Shown here: positions 47,584 through 58,315 of the stretch, piece by piece | Numbering within the stretch: position 1 is the stretch's first letter | Layout: each line of letters begins with the position of its first letter | From: Oryzisolibacter sp. LB2S | GTDB taxonomy: Bacteria > Pseudomonadota > Gammaproteobacteria > Burkholderiales > Burkholderiaceae_C | Assembly (NCBI RefSeq): GCF_040732315.1 | Contig: NZ_CP160388.1 | Coordinates: 1,258,501-1,322,500 of the forward strand | Reading direction: 5' to 3' | Length of the DNA: 64,000 nt | Notes under the pieces: generated by a model | Databases searched by the model: none | Told to the model about the DNA's origin: nothing | The model's input: the letters and a program-made list of their open reading frames with translations, nothing else | Translations under genes and position numbers: made by a program

Positions 47584-48903
47584 ATGAACGATACGCACAA
47601 GAGCCCCGATGCGGCAGAGCAGCAACCGGCCGAGGTTGTGGCCGGGGCCACCGATGAAGTGAGCAAGGCCCGCGGTCGGCGCGCGCGCGCGCCGCAGCGC
47701 AGGCCTGCGGGCACCATGCAGGGGGAAGCAGCGCAACAGCCGCAGGCCGCTGCAGATCAGCCCGAGGGGCGCCCGGCGCGGTCGCATGGCCAAGGCCGGC
47801 GCGATGCGGCGCGCCCTGTGGATCGCGACGGCTATCGCTTTGTCGACGTGGTGTCGGGCCGGCTCGACCAGGACGAGGACAACGCCGAGGTGACTCTTCC
47901 TAAGCGCGTGCTGCTGCCCCAGCCGGAGACGCCCAAGCTGCACAAGGTGCTGGCGCAGGCGGGCATGGGCTCGCGCCTGGAGATGGAGCAACTCATCCTC
48001 GAGGGGCGCATATCGGTGAACAACGCGCCCGCGCACATCGGCCAGCGCGTGCAGTTTGGCGACCAGATCAAGGTCAATGGCAAGCCGATCCGTTTTCGCA
48101 TCGCACCGCCGCCCGCGCGCGTGCTCGCCTACCACAAGCCCGCGGGTGAGATCGTCACGCACGATGACCCGCAGAATCGCCCCACCGTGTTTCGCAGGCT
48201 GCCGCGCCTGCAGCAGGGCAAGTGGCAGTCCGTGGGGCGGCTGGACCTCAATACCGAGGGCCTGCTGCTGTTCACGAGCTCGGGTGAGCTCGCCAACCAG
48301 CTCATGCATCCGCGCTTCGGGCTCGAGCGCGAGTACGCCGTGCGTGTGCTCGGCGCCCTGAGCGAGGAAGAAAAGCAGCGCTTGACCAGCGGTGTGCAGC
48401 TCGAGGACGGCATGGCCGCCTTCGGCGCCATCGAGGAGGGCGGCGGCGAGGGTGCGAACTGCTGGTATCGCGTGACGATCTCCGAAGGCCGCAACCGTGA
48501 GGTGCGACGCATGTTCGAGGCCGTGGGCCATGCCGTCAGCCGGCTGATCCGCATTCGCTACGGCGCCATGATGCTGCCGCGCGGCCTCAAGCGTGGCGCC
48601 TGGATCGAGCTCGACGAGCAGGACATCCGGGCGCTGATGCAGGCCGCAGGGGCTCCGGCCGATCTGGCGGGCGGGCGTGCCGCGCGCGGCGGCCCGGGCA
48701 GGAACGAGCGCCGCGGCGAGCGCAAGCCGTTCGGCCCCAAGGCCGGCGGCGCGCGCGACAAGGCGCCCGGCCGCGCGGGCCGCTCGGGGGGAGGCTCCCA
48801 GCCCGACCCCATGCGCACCTCGGTCGGCTACATCGGTGCCGACAGCCTGATGCGCCAGCGCAAGCAGCAGCGCGGCAATGGGCCGCGCCGCGGCAGCCGC
48901 TAG
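47584..48903 (+). CDS. rluB: 23S rRNA pseudouridine synthase RluB (RsuA family)
   Basis: Makes pseudouridine in 23S rRNA helix 89. The product is 439 aa. A long charged N-terminal region (to about residue 115) is followed by an S4-type domain (KLHKVLAQAGMGSRLEMEQL) and the RsuA-type catalytic core with VGRLDLNTEGLLLFTSSGEL (catalytic Asp), and ISEGRNREVRRMFEAVGH. The last ~75 residues are Gly/Arg/Lys-rich and contain [20 protein letters not shown], sharing QPDPMRTSV with the tail of RhlE. It begins one base after the scpB stop. Confidence 0.94.
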   Translation: MNDTHKSPDAAEQQPAEVVAGATDEVSKARGRRARAPQRRPAGTMQGEAAQQPQAAADQPEGRPARSHGQGRRDAARPVDRDGYRFVDVVSGRLDQDEDNAEVTLPKRVLLPQPETPKLHKVLAQAGMGSRLEMEQLILEGRISVNNAPAHIGQRVQFGDQIKVNGKPIRFRIAPPPARVLAYHKPAGEIVTHDDPQNRPTVFRRLPRLQQGKWQSVGRLDLNTEGLLLFTSSGELANQLMHPRFGLEREYAVRVLGALSEEEKQRLTSGVQLEDGMAAFGAIEEGGGEGANCWYRVTISEGRNREVRRMFEAVGHAVSRLIRIRYGAMMLPRGLKRGAWIELDEQDIRALMQAAGAPADLAGGRAARGGPGRNERRGERKPFGPKAGGARDKAPGRAGRSGGGSQPDPMRTSVGYIGADSLMRQRKQQRGNGPRRGSR

Positions 48904-48919
48904 GGATTTGACGAAAAGT

Positions 48920-48938
48920 TAGAATGCTGGGTTTTGCC
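48920..48938 (+). promoter_or_regulatory. ndk: Candidate ndk promoter -10 and initial transcribed motif
   Basis: TAGAAT (48920-48925) is followed by GGGTTTTGCC (48929-48938), matching the segment after the rpsB -10 (TAGAAT...GGGTTTTGCC). The ndk ATG lies 58 bases downstream of the -10. No -35 hexamer stands out. Confidence 0.6.
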
Positions 48939-48982
48939 TGAGTCGCAAAAAAATCCGCAACACCTTACAGAAGGAAATCAAC

Positions 48983-49408
48983 ATGGCTATCGAACGCACC
49001 CTGTCCATCATCAAGCCCGACGCCGTTGCCAAGAACGTGATCGGCCAGATCTACGCCCGCTTCGAGGCCGCCGGCCTGAAGATCGCTGCAGCACGCATGA
49101 TTCACCTGTCGCGCGCCGAGGCCGAGCAGTTCTATGCCGTGCACAAGGAGCGCCCCTTCTTCAAGGACCTGGTGGACTTCATGATTTCCGGCCCGGTGAT
49201 GGTGCAGGTGCTGGAGGGCGAGAACGCCATCCTGAAGAACCGCGAGCTGATGGGCGCCACCGACCCCAAGAAGGCCGAGGCCGGCACCATCCGCGCCGAC
49301 TTTGCCGACAGCATCGACGCCAACGCCGTGCACGGCTCCGACGCCGCCGAGACGGCTGCCGTGGAAGTGGCCTTCTTCTTCCCCGGCCTGAACGTCTACG
49401 CACGCTGA
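48983..49408 (+). CDS. ndk: Nucleoside diphosphate kinase
   Basis: Equilibrates NTP and NDP pools by a phospho-His mechanism. The product is 141 aa. The active-site histidine is in [20 protein letters not shown] (His117), and [16 protein letters not shown] is the conserved start. The ATG follows AGAAGGAAATCAAC. It has its own upstream promoter candidate and is followed by rlmN across an 80-base GC-rich gap. Confidence 0.98.
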   Translation: MAIERTLSIIKPDAVAKNVIGQIYARFEAAGLKIAAARMIHLSRAEAEQFYAVHKERPFFKDLVDFMISGPVMVQVLEGENAILKNRELMGATDPKKAEAGTIRADFADSIDANAVHGSDAAETAAVEVAFFFPGLNVYAR

Positions 49409-49488
49409 TGCGCCGGCGGCCGGGCTGCGCCTCGCGTGCACGCCGCCCGGTCGCCTGACTTTGCTGCGCACGCGCACTGGACTGCACG

Positions 49489-50613
49489 ATGACGACGAAT
49501 CTCCTGGATCTTGACCTCGAAGGAATGGCGGCATTCTGCGAGCGACTGGGAGAGAAGCGCTTTCGCGCCACCCAGCTGTTTCGCTGGATCCACCAGCGCG
49601 GCGCCAGCGACTTTGCGCAGATGAGCGACCTGGCCAAGTCGCTGCGCGAGAAACTCGCGGGCTGCGCCCATGTGGCCGCGCCCCCCATCCTGAAGGAACA
49701 TGTCTCGCACGACGGCACCATCAAGTGGCTGTTCGACGTGGGCGGCGGCAATGCCATCGAGACCGTGTTCATCCCCGAAGACGACCGTGGCACGCTGTGC
49801 ATCTCCTCGCAGGCGGGCTGCGCCGTGGGTTGCCGCTTCTGCTCCACCGGTCACCAGGGCTTCAGCCGCAATCTGACCACCGGCGAGATCGTCGCCCAGT
49901 TGTGGTGGGCCGAGCACCAGCTGCGCGCACGCCTGGGCACGGCCGAGCGCGTCATCAGCAACGTCGTGATGATGGGCATGGGCGAGCCGCTGCAGAATTA
50001 TTCGGCCCTGGTGCCCGCGCTGCGCACCATGCTCGACGACCATGGCTATGGCCTGTCGCGCCGACGCGTGACGGTGTCCACCTCGGGCGTGGTGCCCATG
50101 ATGGATCGCCTGGGGCAGGACTGCCCGGTGGCGCTGGCCGTGTCCCTGCATGCGCCCAACGATGCGCTGCGTGACCATCTGGTGCCGCTCAATCGCAAGT
50201 ACCCGCTGCAGGAGCTGCTGGCGGCCTGCCGGCGCTATCTGGAACATGCGCCGCGCGATTTCATCACCTTCGAATACTGCATGCTCGACGGCGTGAATGA
50301 CCGGCCCGAGCATGCGCGCGAGCTGATCGCCCTGGTCGGCCCCCAGGCCGCGGACGGTGGCGTGCCCTGCAAGTTCAACCTGATCCCGTTCAATCCGTTC
50401 CCGGCGTCCGGCCTGCAGCGCTCGCCTGCGGCTGCGGTGACGGCGTTCGCCAGGATGCTCTCGGATGCGGGTATCGTCACCACGGTGCGCAAGACGCGTG
50501 GCGACGACATCGATGCGGCCTGCGGTCAGCTCGCGGGCGACGTGCAGGACCGCACGCGCGTGCACGAGCGCATGGCCAAGCGACGCACCATAACGATCAA
50601 GCCGGCCGCCTGA
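49489..50613 (+). CDS. rlmN: Dual-specificity rRNA/tRNA m2A methyltransferase RlmN
   Basis: Radical-SAM enzyme that makes 2-methyladenosine in 23S rRNA (A2503) and certain tRNAs. The product is 374 aa. The cluster-binding CxxxCxxC is CAVGCRFC within [17 protein letters not shown], and [20 protein letters not shown] is typical. Conserved cysteines for the mechanism lie in this motif and near the C-terminus (ACGQLAGD). The ndk-rlmN-pilF-rodZ-ispG order is standard for proteobacteria. Confidence 0.96.
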   Translation: MTTNLLDLDLEGMAAFCERLGEKRFRATQLFRWIHQRGASDFAQMSDLAKSLREKLAGCAHVAAPPILKEHVSHDGTIKWLFDVGGGNAIETVFIPEDDRGTLCISSQAGCAVGCRFCSTGHQGFSRNLTTGEIVAQLWWAEHQLRARLGTAERVISNVVMMGMGEPLQNYSALVPALRTMLDDHGYGLSRRRVTVSTSGVVPMMDRLGQDCPVALAVSLHAPNDALRDHLVPLNRKYPLQELLAACRRYLEHAPRDFITFEYCMLDGVNDRPEHARELIALVGPQAADGGVPCKFNLIPFNPFPASGLQRSPAAAVTAFARMLSDAGIVTTVRKTRGDDIDAACGQLAGDVQDRTRVHERMAKRRTITIKPAA

Positions 50614-50641
50614 CCGGCTGAGCAAGGAGGAGAGGCACATC

Positions 50642-51463
50642 ATGACGACGTGGAGGACGGATCGCATGCGCAGCCGGTGGCTGGCGCCCTGTCTTGTGGC
50701 GCTGCTCGTTTCGGGTCTTGCCGGCTGTGCCCACCAGGCGGCGCGGGATCCCGGGGCCACGGCCACGGACAGTGCCGCGGGCGAGGCCGATGCGCGCCGG
50801 CGCGCCCGCATTCGGCTGGAGCTCGCCGCCAGCTATCTCCAGGCCGGGCAGAAGAGTGTTGCGCTCGAAGAGGTGAATCAGGCGCTTGCCACCGACCCCG
50901 CCTATGCCGATGCCTACCACCTGCGTGGATTGGTGTACATGGCCATGCCGGATCTCGGGTTGGCCGAGGACAGCCTCAGGCGCGCTCAGGCCATGAAGCC
51001 GGCCGACCCGGACATCATGCACAACCTTGGCTGGCTGCTTTGCCAGCGCCAGCAGTACGACCAGGCGCAGCAGCAGTTCGAGCGGGCGCTCGCTGTGCCC
51101 ACCTATGCGGCGCGCAGCAAGACCCTGATGTCCCAGGGCCTGTGCCATCAGAAGGCCGGACGGGTGGCCGATGCGGAAAAGGCCTTGCTGCGTGCCTATG
51201 AGATCGATGCCGGCAACCCGATGGTGGGCTACCACCTGGCCTCCATCCTGCTGGCCCGCGGAGAAACGCAACGGGCACAGTTCTATATCCGCCGTGTCAA
51301 CAACGGCCAGTTTGCCAACGCCGAGTCGCTGTGGCTGGGCGTGAAGGTCGAGCGTGCCGTGGGCGATGCGGTGGCCATGCGCCAGTTGGGCGACCAGCTG
51401 CGCAAGCGTTTCCCCGATGCGCGGGAAACGCACGCCTTTGAGAGGGGAGCATTTGATGAATGA
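50642..51463 (+). CDS. pilF: PilF-like TPR lipoprotein
   Basis: Outer-membrane lipoprotein that pilots type IV pilus secretin in relatives. The product is 273 aa from the ATG at 50642, which has a strong GGAGGAG Shine-Dalgarno. The lipoprotein signal is VALLVSGLAGCAH (Cys at about residue 29). Tandem tetratricopeptide repeats occupy about residues 52-230, e.g. ALEEVNQALATDPAYADAYH and DIMHNLGWLLCQRQQYDQAQ. It overlaps rodZ by 8 bases. No pilus genes are in the window, so the role is inferred from family and position. Confidence 0.88.
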   Translation: MTTWRTDRMRSRWLAPCLVALLVSGLAGCAHQAARDPGATATDSAAGEADARRRARIRLELAASYLQAGQKSVALEEVNQALATDPAYADAYHLRGLVYMAMPDLGLAEDSLRRAQAMKPADPDIMHNLGWLLCQRQQYDQAQQQFERALAVPTYAARSKTLMSQGLCHQKAGRVADAEKALLRAYEIDAGNPMVGYHLASILLARGETQRAQFYIRRVNNGQFANAESLWLGVKVERAVGDAVAMRQLGDQLRKRFPDARETHAFERGAFDE

Positions 51464-52388
51464 GTCGATGGCAATGCAGGACGCCGGCCCGACCGCGGAC
51501 GGCGCTGCCACCATGACGGCAGGCGCCATGCTCAGGCAGATGCGGGAGGCAGCGGGCGTCCATATCGACATGCTGGCCGGTGCCCTGAAGGTGCCGGTGG
51601 CAAGGCTGCAGGCGCTGGAGGACGATGACTACGGCGCGTTTCCCGATACCGTCTTCATGCGTGCCCTGGCATCGAGCATGTGCCGGACGCTGAAGGCCGA
51701 CCCGGCGCCGATACTGGCTCTGTTGCCCCAGGGGGCTCCCATCCACCTGCCGCCCGACAGGGCGTTGAATACGGCCGTCAAGGGCTCGGCCGGGCGCCGC
51801 ATCGGCAAGAGCGGCGGATTCGAGCCGCCTAAGTCACGCCTGATCGGTATCGCCGTCGTGGTGCTGCTGCTCGCCGCTGTGGCGGTCGCCTTCCTGCCGC
51901 TGCCCATGGGCGGCGATGGCGCAAGCGATGTGGAACCGACGGCGGCAGGGGAGGTTCCGGGCACGCCCGCAGGCTCGGTCGTGCAGTCCGTGGCGCATGG
52001 CGCCGCGGCCCAGGCAGGCGGCCAGGATGCCGCTTTGGTGGCGTCCGAGGCGCAGGCGCCGGATGTCGCCACATCGGTCGCAACGCAGGCGGTCGCGGCC
52101 AGTACCGTGCCGGCCACGCCAGAGCCCGAAGCTGTCAAGGCCGCAGTACCCGAGCCGACGCTGGTCATCCGCGCCAAGGCGCAGACCTGGGTGCAGGTGC
52201 GCAATGCCGCGGGCCAGGTGTTGCTGCAGAAGGAGCTGGCCAGCGGTGAGAGCTATTCGGCCGAGGGTTCGCCGCCCTGGTCCGTGGTGATAGGGCGGGC
52301 CGACGCGGCCGAGGCCGTCGTGCGCGGACAGGCCATGGACCTGAAGGCGATTGCGCGCAACAACGTCGCGCGTTTCGAGGTGAAGTGA
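51456..52388 (+). CDS. rodZ: RodZ-like cytoskeleton protein (HTH-TM-DUF4115)
   Basis: Links MreB to the envelope for cell-shape control. The product is 310 aa: an N-terminal Xre-type HTH (about residues 24-90, LRQMREAAGVHIDMLAGALK), one transmembrane helix near 130-148 (LIGIAVVVLLLAAVAVAFL), an Ala/Pro/Val-rich linker and a C-terminal DUF4115 domain (AQTWVQVRNAAGQVLLQKEL). The start overlaps the pilF stop; the GAGGGGAG Shine-Dalgarno precedes it. IspG follows immediately at the next base after the stop. Confidence 0.92.
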   Translation: MNESMAMQDAGPTADGAATMTAGAMLRQMREAAGVHIDMLAGALKVPVARLQALEDDDYGAFPDTVFMRALASSMCRTLKADPAPILALLPQGAPIHLPPDRALNTAVKGSAGRRIGKSGGFEPPKSRLIGIAVVVLLLAAVAVAFLPLPMGGDGASDVEPTAAGEVPGTPAGSVVQSVAHGAAAQAGGQDAALVASEAQAPDVATSVATQAVAASTVPATPEPEAVKAAVPEPTLVIRAKAQTWVQVRNAAGQVLLQKELASGESYSAEGSPPWSVVIGRADAAEAVVRGQAMDLKAIARNNVARFEVK

Positions 52389-53675
52389 ATGAACATGTCT
52401 GACACAGCGGCCCCCATTGCCATGGCCGCGCCCCGGGCGCGCCGCACGCGCCAGGCGCGCATCGTCTGGGGCAGCCGCGTCGTCACGGTCGGGGGCGACG
52501 CGCCGGTGCGCGTGCAGTCCATGACCAATACCGATACGGTCGATGCCATAGGCACGGCCATCCAGGTCAAGGAGCTGGCCCAGGCGGGCTCGGAGTTCGT
52601 GCGCATCACGGTGAACACGCCCGAGGCCGCGCAGGCCGTGCCCTACATCCGCGAGCAGCTCGACCGCATGGGACAGGACGTGCCCCTGGTGGGCGACTTC
52701 CACTACAACGGCCACCGCCTGCTGACCGAGTTTCCGGACTGCGCGCAGGCACTCTCCAAGTACCGCATCAACCCCGGCAACGTGGGCAAGGGCGACAAGC
52801 GCGACAAGCAGTTCGGCCAGATGATCGAGGCCGCGATGCGTTGGGACAAGGCCGTGCGCATCGGCGTCAACTGGGGCAGCCTGGACCAGGAGCTGCTGGC
52901 CCAGTTGATGGACGCCAATGGCCGGCGCGGCACGCCCTGGGACGCGCGCCAGGTCATGTACGAGGCGCTGATCACCTCGGCCATCGAATCGGCACGCCGT
53001 GCCGAGGCGATGGGCCTGAGCGGCGACCAGATCATCCTGTCGTGCAAGGTCAGCGGCGTGCAGGATCTGATCGCCGTGTACCGCGAACTCGCCCGCCGCT
53101 GCGACTACGCGCTGCACCTGGGCCTGACCGAGGCCGGCATGGGCACCAAGGGCATCGTGGCATCCAGCACCGCGCTGTCCATCCTGCTGCAGGAAGGCAT
53201 TGGCGATACCATTCGCGTGTCGCTCACGCCCCAGCCCGGTGAGGCGCGCACCCAGGAGGTGGTCGTGGCCTCCGAGATACTGCAGTCGCTGGGTATGCGT
53301 GCCTTCGTGCCCAGCGTCACCGCCTGCCCCGGCTGCGGGCGCACCACCAGCACCACCTTCCAGGAGCTGGCCAAGCAGATCGACGACTACCTGCGCGCGC
53401 AGATGCCGGTCTGGCGCAAGCAGTACCCGGGCGTGGAAAGGCTCAAGGTGGCCGTCATGGGCTGCATCGTCAACGGCCCGGGCGAGAGCAAGCATGCCGA
53501 TATCGGCATCAGCCTGCCCGGCACGGGCGAGGCGCCTGCCGCCCCCGTGTTCATCGATGGCGAAAAGGCCATGACGCTGCGCGGCGACGACATCGCACGC
53601 GAGTTCCAGACCGTCGTCGAGGACTACATCGCCCGGCGCTTTGGCGGCACGAGCGGGGCGATAACGCAAAATTGA
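52389..53675 (+). CDS. ispG: 4-hydroxy-3-methylbut-2-enyl diphosphate synthase (flavodoxin)
   Basis: Penultimate step of the MEP isoprenoid pathway; a 4Fe-4S enzyme. The product is 428 aa. Conserved elements include [25 protein letters not shown] (two cluster cysteines) and [20 protein letters not shown]. It starts at the base after the rodZ stop. The final codons and the TGA come from an interspersed repeat copy (see 53668-53720). Its pathway partner Dxr is encoded elsewhere in this window. Confidence 0.97.
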   Translation: MNMSDTAAPIAMAAPRARRTRQARIVWGSRVVTVGGDAPVRVQSMTNTDTVDAIGTAIQVKELAQAGSEFVRITVNTPEAAQAVPYIREQLDRMGQDVPLVGDFHYNGHRLLTEFPDCAQALSKYRINPGNVGKGDKRDKQFGQMIEAAMRWDKAVRIGVNWGSLDQELLAQLMDANGRRGTPWDARQVMYEALITSAIESARRAEAMGLSGDQIILSCKVSGVQDLIAVYRELARRCDYALHLGLTEAGMGTKGIVASSTALSILLQEGIGDTIRVSLTPQPGEARTQEVVVASEILQSLGMRAFVPSVTACPGCGRTTSTTFQELAKQIDDYLRAQMPVWRKQYPGVERLKVAVMGCIVNGPGESKHADIGISLPGTGEAPAAPVFIDGEKAMTLRGDDIAREFQTVVEDYIARRFGGTSGAITQN

Positions 53676-53720
53676 TAGCTGCCGGCGCTTGGTGGATAAG
53701 CGCTGAAGGTCAATTTCATT
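53668..53720 (+). repeat. Interspersed ~50-bp repeat, copy B (supplies ispG stop codon)
   Basis: AAAATTGATAGCTGCCGGCG, then CTTGGTGGATAAGCGCTGAAGGTCAATTTCA. The inner dyad is GCGCTT...AAGCGC. The ispG TGA is the GATAG-adjacent TGA of the repeat. It lies in the 66-bp gap before hisS. Confidence 0.85.
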
Positions 53721-53741
53721 CAAAACGAAAATCCATACAAG

Positions 53742-55031
53742 ATGCAGAAGCTGGTTGCCATCAAGGGCATGAACGACATCCTGCCGCCCGACTCGGCGCG
53801 CTGGGAATGGCTGGAGGGGGTGGTGCGCACGCTCATGGCGCGCTACGCCTACCGCAACATCCGCACCCCCATCGTCGAGCCCACGCCGCTGTTCGTGCGC
53901 GGCCTGGGCGAGGTCACCGACATCGTCGAGAAGGAGATGTACTCCTTCGAGGATCGCCTGAACGGTGAGCAGCTCACGTTGCGCCCCGAGGCCACGGCCG
54001 GCGTGGTGCGCGCCGTGGTCGAGCACACCATGCTCTACGACGGCGGCAAGCGTCTGTACTACATGGGCCCGATGTTCCGCCACGAGCGGCCGCAGCGCGG
54101 GCGCTACCGCCAGTTCCACCAGATCGGCGCCGAGGCCCTGGGCTTTGGCGGCCCCGAGGTGGACGCCGAGATCATCCTGCTGGCCCATGCGCTCTGGGCC
54201 GAACTGGGCCTCAAGAACGTGCGCCTGGAGCTCAACAGTCTGGGCCAGCCCGACGAGCGTCGCGCCCATCGCGCCGCCCTCATCGCCTATCTGGAGCAGC
54301 ACCAGGACGTGATGGACGAGGAAGCCAGGCGCCGCATGTACACCAATCCGCTGCGCGTGCTGGACACCAAGAACCCGGCCATGCAGGACATGGTGAATGC
54401 CGCGCCCCGGCTCATCGACTTCCTCGGCGAGGCCTCGCTCAGGCACTTTGACACCGTCAAGGCCATCCTGGACGCCAACGGCGTGGCCTGGAGCCTGAAC
54501 CCGCGCCTGGTGCGCGGCATGGACTATTACAACCTCACGGTGTTCGAGTTCATCACCGATCAACTCGGCTCCCAGGGCACGATCTGCGGCGGTGGCCGCT
54601 ACGACTACCTCATCGAGCAGATCGGCGGCAAGAGCGCGCCCGCCGTGGGCTGGGCCCTGGGCGTGGAGCGCGTGCTCGAGCTCATCAAGGAGCAGGAGGC
54701 GCAGGCCCCGGGGCTTGCGGCCGACGCCTACGCCGTCGTGCCCGATGCCGCCGCGCTGCCCCAGGTCATGGCCGCGCTGCAGCGGCTGCGCGCCCTGGGT
54801 GTGGCGGTGCAGATGCACGCGCCCGCGCAGTCGGGCGAGGGCATGGGCAGCATGAAGTCGCAGTTCAAGAAGGCCGACGCGAGCGGCGCACGCTTTGCGC
54901 TGATCTTCGGCGCCGACGAGCTCGCGCGCGGCGCCGTCACCATCAAGCCGCTGCGCGACGGCGGCGAGCAGATCGAACGCCCGCTGGCCTCCCTGGCCGA
55001 CTGGGCGGCCAGCCTACAATCGCCGCGCTGA
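53742..55031 (+). CDS. hisS: Histidyl-tRNA synthetase
   Basis: Charges tRNA-His. The product is 429 aa, class II. Motif 2 is [20 protein letters not shown], the His-specific loop is [19 protein letters not shown], and motif 3 is [14 protein letters not shown]-terminal anticodon-binding domain (about residues 330-425) is present, unlike in the paralogue HisZ encoded 7.4 kb downstream. The yfgM gene follows after 16 bases. Confidence 0.97.
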   Translation: MQKLVAIKGMNDILPPDSARWEWLEGVVRTLMARYAYRNIRTPIVEPTPLFVRGLGEVTDIVEKEMYSFEDRLNGEQLTLRPEATAGVVRAVVEHTMLYDGGKRLYYMGPMFRHERPQRGRYRQFHQIGAEALGFGGPEVDAEIILLAHALWAELGLKNVRLELNSLGQPDERRAHRAALIAYLEQHQDVMDEEARRRMYTNPLRVLDTKNPAMQDMVNAAPRLIDFLGEASLRHFDTVKAILDANGVAWSLNPRLVRGMDYYNLTVFEFITDQLGSQGTICGGGRYDYLIEQIGGKSAPAVGWALGVERVLELIKEQEAQAPGLAADAYAVVPDAAALPQVMAALQRLRALGVAVQMHAPAQSGEGMGSMKSQFKKADASGARFALIFGADELARGAVTIKPLRDGGEQIERPLASLADWAASLQSPR

Positions 55032-55047
55032 ACGAGAAACCACCAAT

Positions 55048-55728
55048 ATGGCCAACAACTTCGACCTGCAAGAACAAGAACAGCTTGAGGAGCTCAAGCA
55101 TTTCTGGAACAAATGGGGCACACCCATCACCTGGGCGCTGATCGTCGTCATGGGCGGCTTCGCCGCGTGGAACGGCTACCAGCTCTGGCAGAGCCGCCAG
55201 GCACAGCAGGCCACGGCCCTGGTCGAGGCCGTCGAGCTGGCCGCGCAGTCGGGCGACATGGCCCGCGTGGAGCAGGCCTTTGGCGATCTGCAGTCCGGCT
55301 ATGGCGGCACCACCCAGGCCGGTCAGGCCGGCCTGCTCGCAGCCAAGGCCCTGGCCGACGCCGGCAAATGGGATGCTGCCAAGGGCGTGCTGACCTGGGT
55401 CGCCGAAAAGTCTTCCGATGATGGTTACAAGGCCCTGGCACGGGTGCGCCTGGCCGGCGTGCTGATCGAGCAAAAGGCCTATGACGAGGCGCTCGCGCAG
55501 CTGTCGGCCAGCACGCCCGCGGAGTTCGCCGGCGTGGTCGCCGACCGCAAGGGTGACGTGCTGGCGCTGCAGGGCAAGAACCAGGAGGCGATTGCCGAAT
55601 ACCGCCGCGCCTATCTGGCGCTGGGCGACAAGGTGGACTACCGCCGTCTGGTGGAGGCCAAGCTCAATGCGCTGGGGGCACAGGCCGTGGCCGTGGCCGC
55701 CGCCGACGCAGCCGGAGGTGCACAGTGA
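55048..55728 (+). CDS. yfgM: YfgM-like TPR membrane protein
   Basis: Inner-membrane periplasmic TPR protein; E. coli YfgM works with the SecYEG/PpiD chaperone network. The product is 226 aa: a cytoplasmic N-terminus (ANNFDLQEQEQLEELKHFWN), one transmembrane helix (about residues 27-46), and an Ala-rich TPR domain. The stop overlaps the bamB GTG start (GTGA), so translation is coupled to the next gene. Confidence 0.9.
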   Translation: MANNFDLQEQEQLEELKHFWNKWGTPITWALIVVMGGFAAWNGYQLWQSRQAQQATALVEAVELAAQSGDMARVEQAFGDLQSGYGGTTQAGQAGLLAAKALADAGKWDAAKGVLTWVAEKSSDDGYKALARVRLAGVLIEQKAYDEALAQLSASTPAEFAGVVADRKGDVLALQGKNQEAIAEYRRAYLALGDKVDYRRLVEAKLNALGAQAVAVAAADAAGGAQ

Positions 55729-56873
55729 GGGTCGCCCGCATGTATTCCCGGATGATGCTGGGCACGCTGGCCCTGGCCACGCTGCTGGGTGTGAGCGGCT
55801 GCTCCTTGTGGGGTGGGTCTTCCAAGCCCAAGCCGGCCGAACTGGGACCCAATGTCCCGGTGCTCGGCGTGCGCCAGGCCTGGGTGGCCCGTACCGGCGC
55901 CGTGGATCGCCTGGCGCTGGACGTGCACGTCAACGGCACGACGGTGACGCTGGCGTCGGCACAGGGCGAGGTGGCGGCCATCGATGCGCGCACGGGCGGT
56001 GATGTCTGGCGCGCCCAGCTCAACACCCCGCTGTCCGCGGGCGTGGGCAGCGATGGCCGCTGGGCGGCCGTGGTGTCCGCCAACGCGCAGCTCATCGTGC
56101 TCGATGGCGGGCGCGAGATCTGGCGCAAGCCCCTGCCTGCGCAGGCCTATACGGCACCTCTCGTGGCGGGCAACCGGGTCTTCGTGCTGACGGCCGATCG
56201 CACCGTCGTCGCCTTCGATGCCGCCACCGGCTATCGCCTCTGGGGGCAGCAGCGTACGGGTGAGCCATTGATCCTGCGCCAGGGTGGCGTGCTGATGGCC
56301 GTGGGTGACACGCTGGTCGCTGGGCTGTCCGGGCGCCTCGTGGGCTTCAACCCTGACAACGGCGTGGTGCGCTGGGAGGCGCCGCTGGCCAGTCCGCGTG
56401 GCACGAACGACGTCGAGCGTCTGGTGGAAATCGTGGGCCGCACGAGCCGCGTGGGCGACAACCTCTGCGCACGCGCGTTCCAGGCCACCGTGGGCTGCAT
56501 CGATGCGGCACGCGGCGCGGTGCTCTGGACCCAGCCGGCCAGCGGCAATGAGGGCGTGGACGGCGACGAGAACATGGTGTTTGGCACCGAGAGCAACGGC
56601 GCGGTGGTGGCGTGGCAGCGTGCCGATGGCAAGCGTGCATGGACATCGCAGCGCCTGCAGTTTCGCAAGCTCACGGCGCCATTGCTGCTGGGTCGATCGG
56701 TGGTGATAGGCGACGACACGGGCCTGGTGCATCTGCTGTCGCGCGAGGATGCCGCGCCGCTGAACCGGCTGACGACGGACGGCTCGGGCATTGCCGCCGC
56801 ACCCGTGGCCGCCGGCGAGACCCTGGTGGTGGTGACGCGCAAGGGTGCCGTCTACGGTTTCCGCCCCGAGTGA
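55725..56873 (+). CDS. bamB: Outer membrane protein assembly lipoprotein BamB
   Basis: Lipoprotein subunit of the BAM complex, an eight-bladed PQQ-like beta-propeller. The product is 382 aa from GTG 55725, preceded by CCGGAGG eight bases upstream; an ATG at 55740 is an alternative. The lipobox is LGVSGC (Cys at about residue 26). Blades have characteristic repeating W.. motifs such as [29 protein letters not shown] and [11 protein letters not shown]. Its partner BamA is encoded at 33.9-36.2 kb in this window. Confidence 0.95.
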   Translation: MRVARMYSRMMLGTLALATLLGVSGCSLWGGSSKPKPAELGPNVPVLGVRQAWVARTGAVDRLALDVHVNGTTVTLASAQGEVAAIDARTGGDVWRAQLNTPLSAGVGSDGRWAAVVSANAQLIVLDGGREIWRKPLPAQAYTAPLVAGNRVFVLTADRTVVAFDAATGYRLWGQQRTGEPLILRQGGVLMAVGDTLVAGLSGRLVGFNPDNGVVRWEAPLASPRGTNDVERLVEIVGRTSRVGDNLCARAFQATVGCIDAARGAVLWTQPASGNEGVDGDENMVFGTESNGAVVAWQRADGKRAWTSQRLQFRKLTAPLLLGRSVVIGDDTGLVHLLSREDAAPLNRLTTDGSGIAAAPVAAGETLVVVTRKGAVYGFRPE

Positions 56874-56895
56874 TGGACAAGCGAAGGACTCAGGG

Positions 56896-58230
56896 ATGAA
56901 ACCGGTCATCGCCCTGGTGGGGCGGCCCAATGTGGGCAAATCCACCCTGTTCAACCGCCTGACGAAGTCGCGCGACGCCATCGTGGCCGATTTTGCCGGC
57001 CTCACGCGCGACCGCCACTACGGCAATGGCCGCCTGGGCAAGCGCGAGTACATCGTCATCGACACGGGCGGCTTCGAGCCCGATGCCGGCAGCGGCATCT
57101 ACCGCGAGATGGCCAAGCAGACGCGCCAGGCCGTGGCCGAGGCCGATGTGGTCGTCTTCGTCGTGGATGTGCGTGCCGGCGTATCGGCACAGGACCACGA
57201 CATTGCCAACTTCCTGCGCCGCCTGGGCAAGCCCTGCGTGCTCGTGGGCAACAAGGCCGAGGGCATGCAGGACAGCGCCCACCTCGCAGAGTTCTATGAA
57301 CTCGGCCTGGGGGAGGTGTTCCCCGTCTCCGCCGCGCACGGGCAGGGCATACGCAGTCTGGTGGAGCGCGCGCTCGAGCCGCTTGCGCTGCCCGAGACGG
57401 ACGAGGGTGACGTCAACGCCGAAACCAACGTCATACGCCTGGCCGTCGCGGGGCGACCGAATGTCGGCAAGTCCACGCTGATCAACACCTGGCTGGGTGA
57501 GGAGCGTCTCGTGGCCTTCGACATGCCGGGCACAACGCGCGATGCCATCTCGGTGCCGTTTGAGCGCAATGGCCAGAAGTTCGAGCTCATCGACACCGCA
57601 GGTCTGCGGCGAAAGGGCAGGGTGTTCGAGGCCATCGAGAAGTTCTCCGTGGTCAAGACGCTGCAGGCCATCGAGTCGGCCCATGTGGTGCTGCTGCTGC
57701 TCGACGCCACGCAGGGCGTCACGGATCAGGACGCGCATATCGCGGGCTACATCCTCGAGAGCGGAAGGGCCGTGGTCATCGCCGTGAACAAATGGGACGC
57801 CGTGGACGACTACGCGCGCCAGCAGCTCGAGCGCTCCATCGAGACGCGGCTGTCCTTCCTCAAGTTCGCGCCGCTGCACTTCATCTCGGCCATCAGGCGC
57901 CAGGGCATAGGCCCGTTGTGGTCATCCATCGTCCAGGCCTACAAGTCGGCCAACCGCAAGATGCCGACGCCGGTGCTCACGCGCCTGCTGCAGGAGGCCG
58001 TCCAGTTCCAGACGCCCAAGCGTGCCGGAGGCTATCGCCCCAAGCTGCGCTATGCGCATCAGGGCGGCATGAACCCGCCGGTCATCGTGATCCACGGCAA
58101 CTCGCTCGAGCATGTCTCCGACGCCTACAAGCGCTTCCTGGAGGGGCGCTTCCGCAAGGAGTTCGATCTGGTGGGTACGCCGCTGCGCATCGAGCTGCGA
58201 ACGTCCAGCAATCCTTACGTGGACAAGTGA
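56896..58230 (+). CDS. der: Ribosome biogenesis GTPase Der
   Basis: Essential double-GTPase for assembly of the 50S subunit. The product is 444 aa, with two Ras-like G domains (P-loops GRPNVGKST at the start and again around residue 185), each with DTxG and NKxD motifs (IDTGG, NKAE, IDTAG, NKWD), and a C-terminal KH-like domain. The ATG at 56896 is 20 bases after the bamB stop. The hfq gene follows. Confidence 0.97.
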   Translation: MKPVIALVGRPNVGKSTLFNRLTKSRDAIVADFAGLTRDRHYGNGRLGKREYIVIDTGGFEPDAGSGIYREMAKQTRQAVAEADVVVFVVDVRAGVSAQDHDIANFLRRLGKPCVLVGNKAEGMQDSAHLAEFYELGLGEVFPVSAAHGQGIRSLVERALEPLALPETDEGDVNAETNVIRLAVAGRPNVGKSTLINTWLGEERLVAFDMPGTTRDAISVPFERNGQKFELIDTAGLRRKGRVFEAIEKFSVVKTLQAIESAHVVLLLLDATQGVTDQDAHIAGYILESGRAVVIAVNKWDAVDDYARQQLERSIETRLSFLKFAPLHFISAIRRQGIGPLWSSIVQAYKSANRKMPTPVLTRLLQEAVQFQTPKRAGGYRPKLRYAHQGGMNPPVIVIHGNSLEHVSDAYKRFLEGRFRKEFDLVGTPLRIELRTSSNPYVDK

Positions 58231-58315
58231 TTTCGGGTGCCCTTGTGCCGTCCAGGGCCGCTGGGCTGTGGTAAGGTGCCGCTTTACAACAACATTTTTG
58301 AACACGGAGAATATC

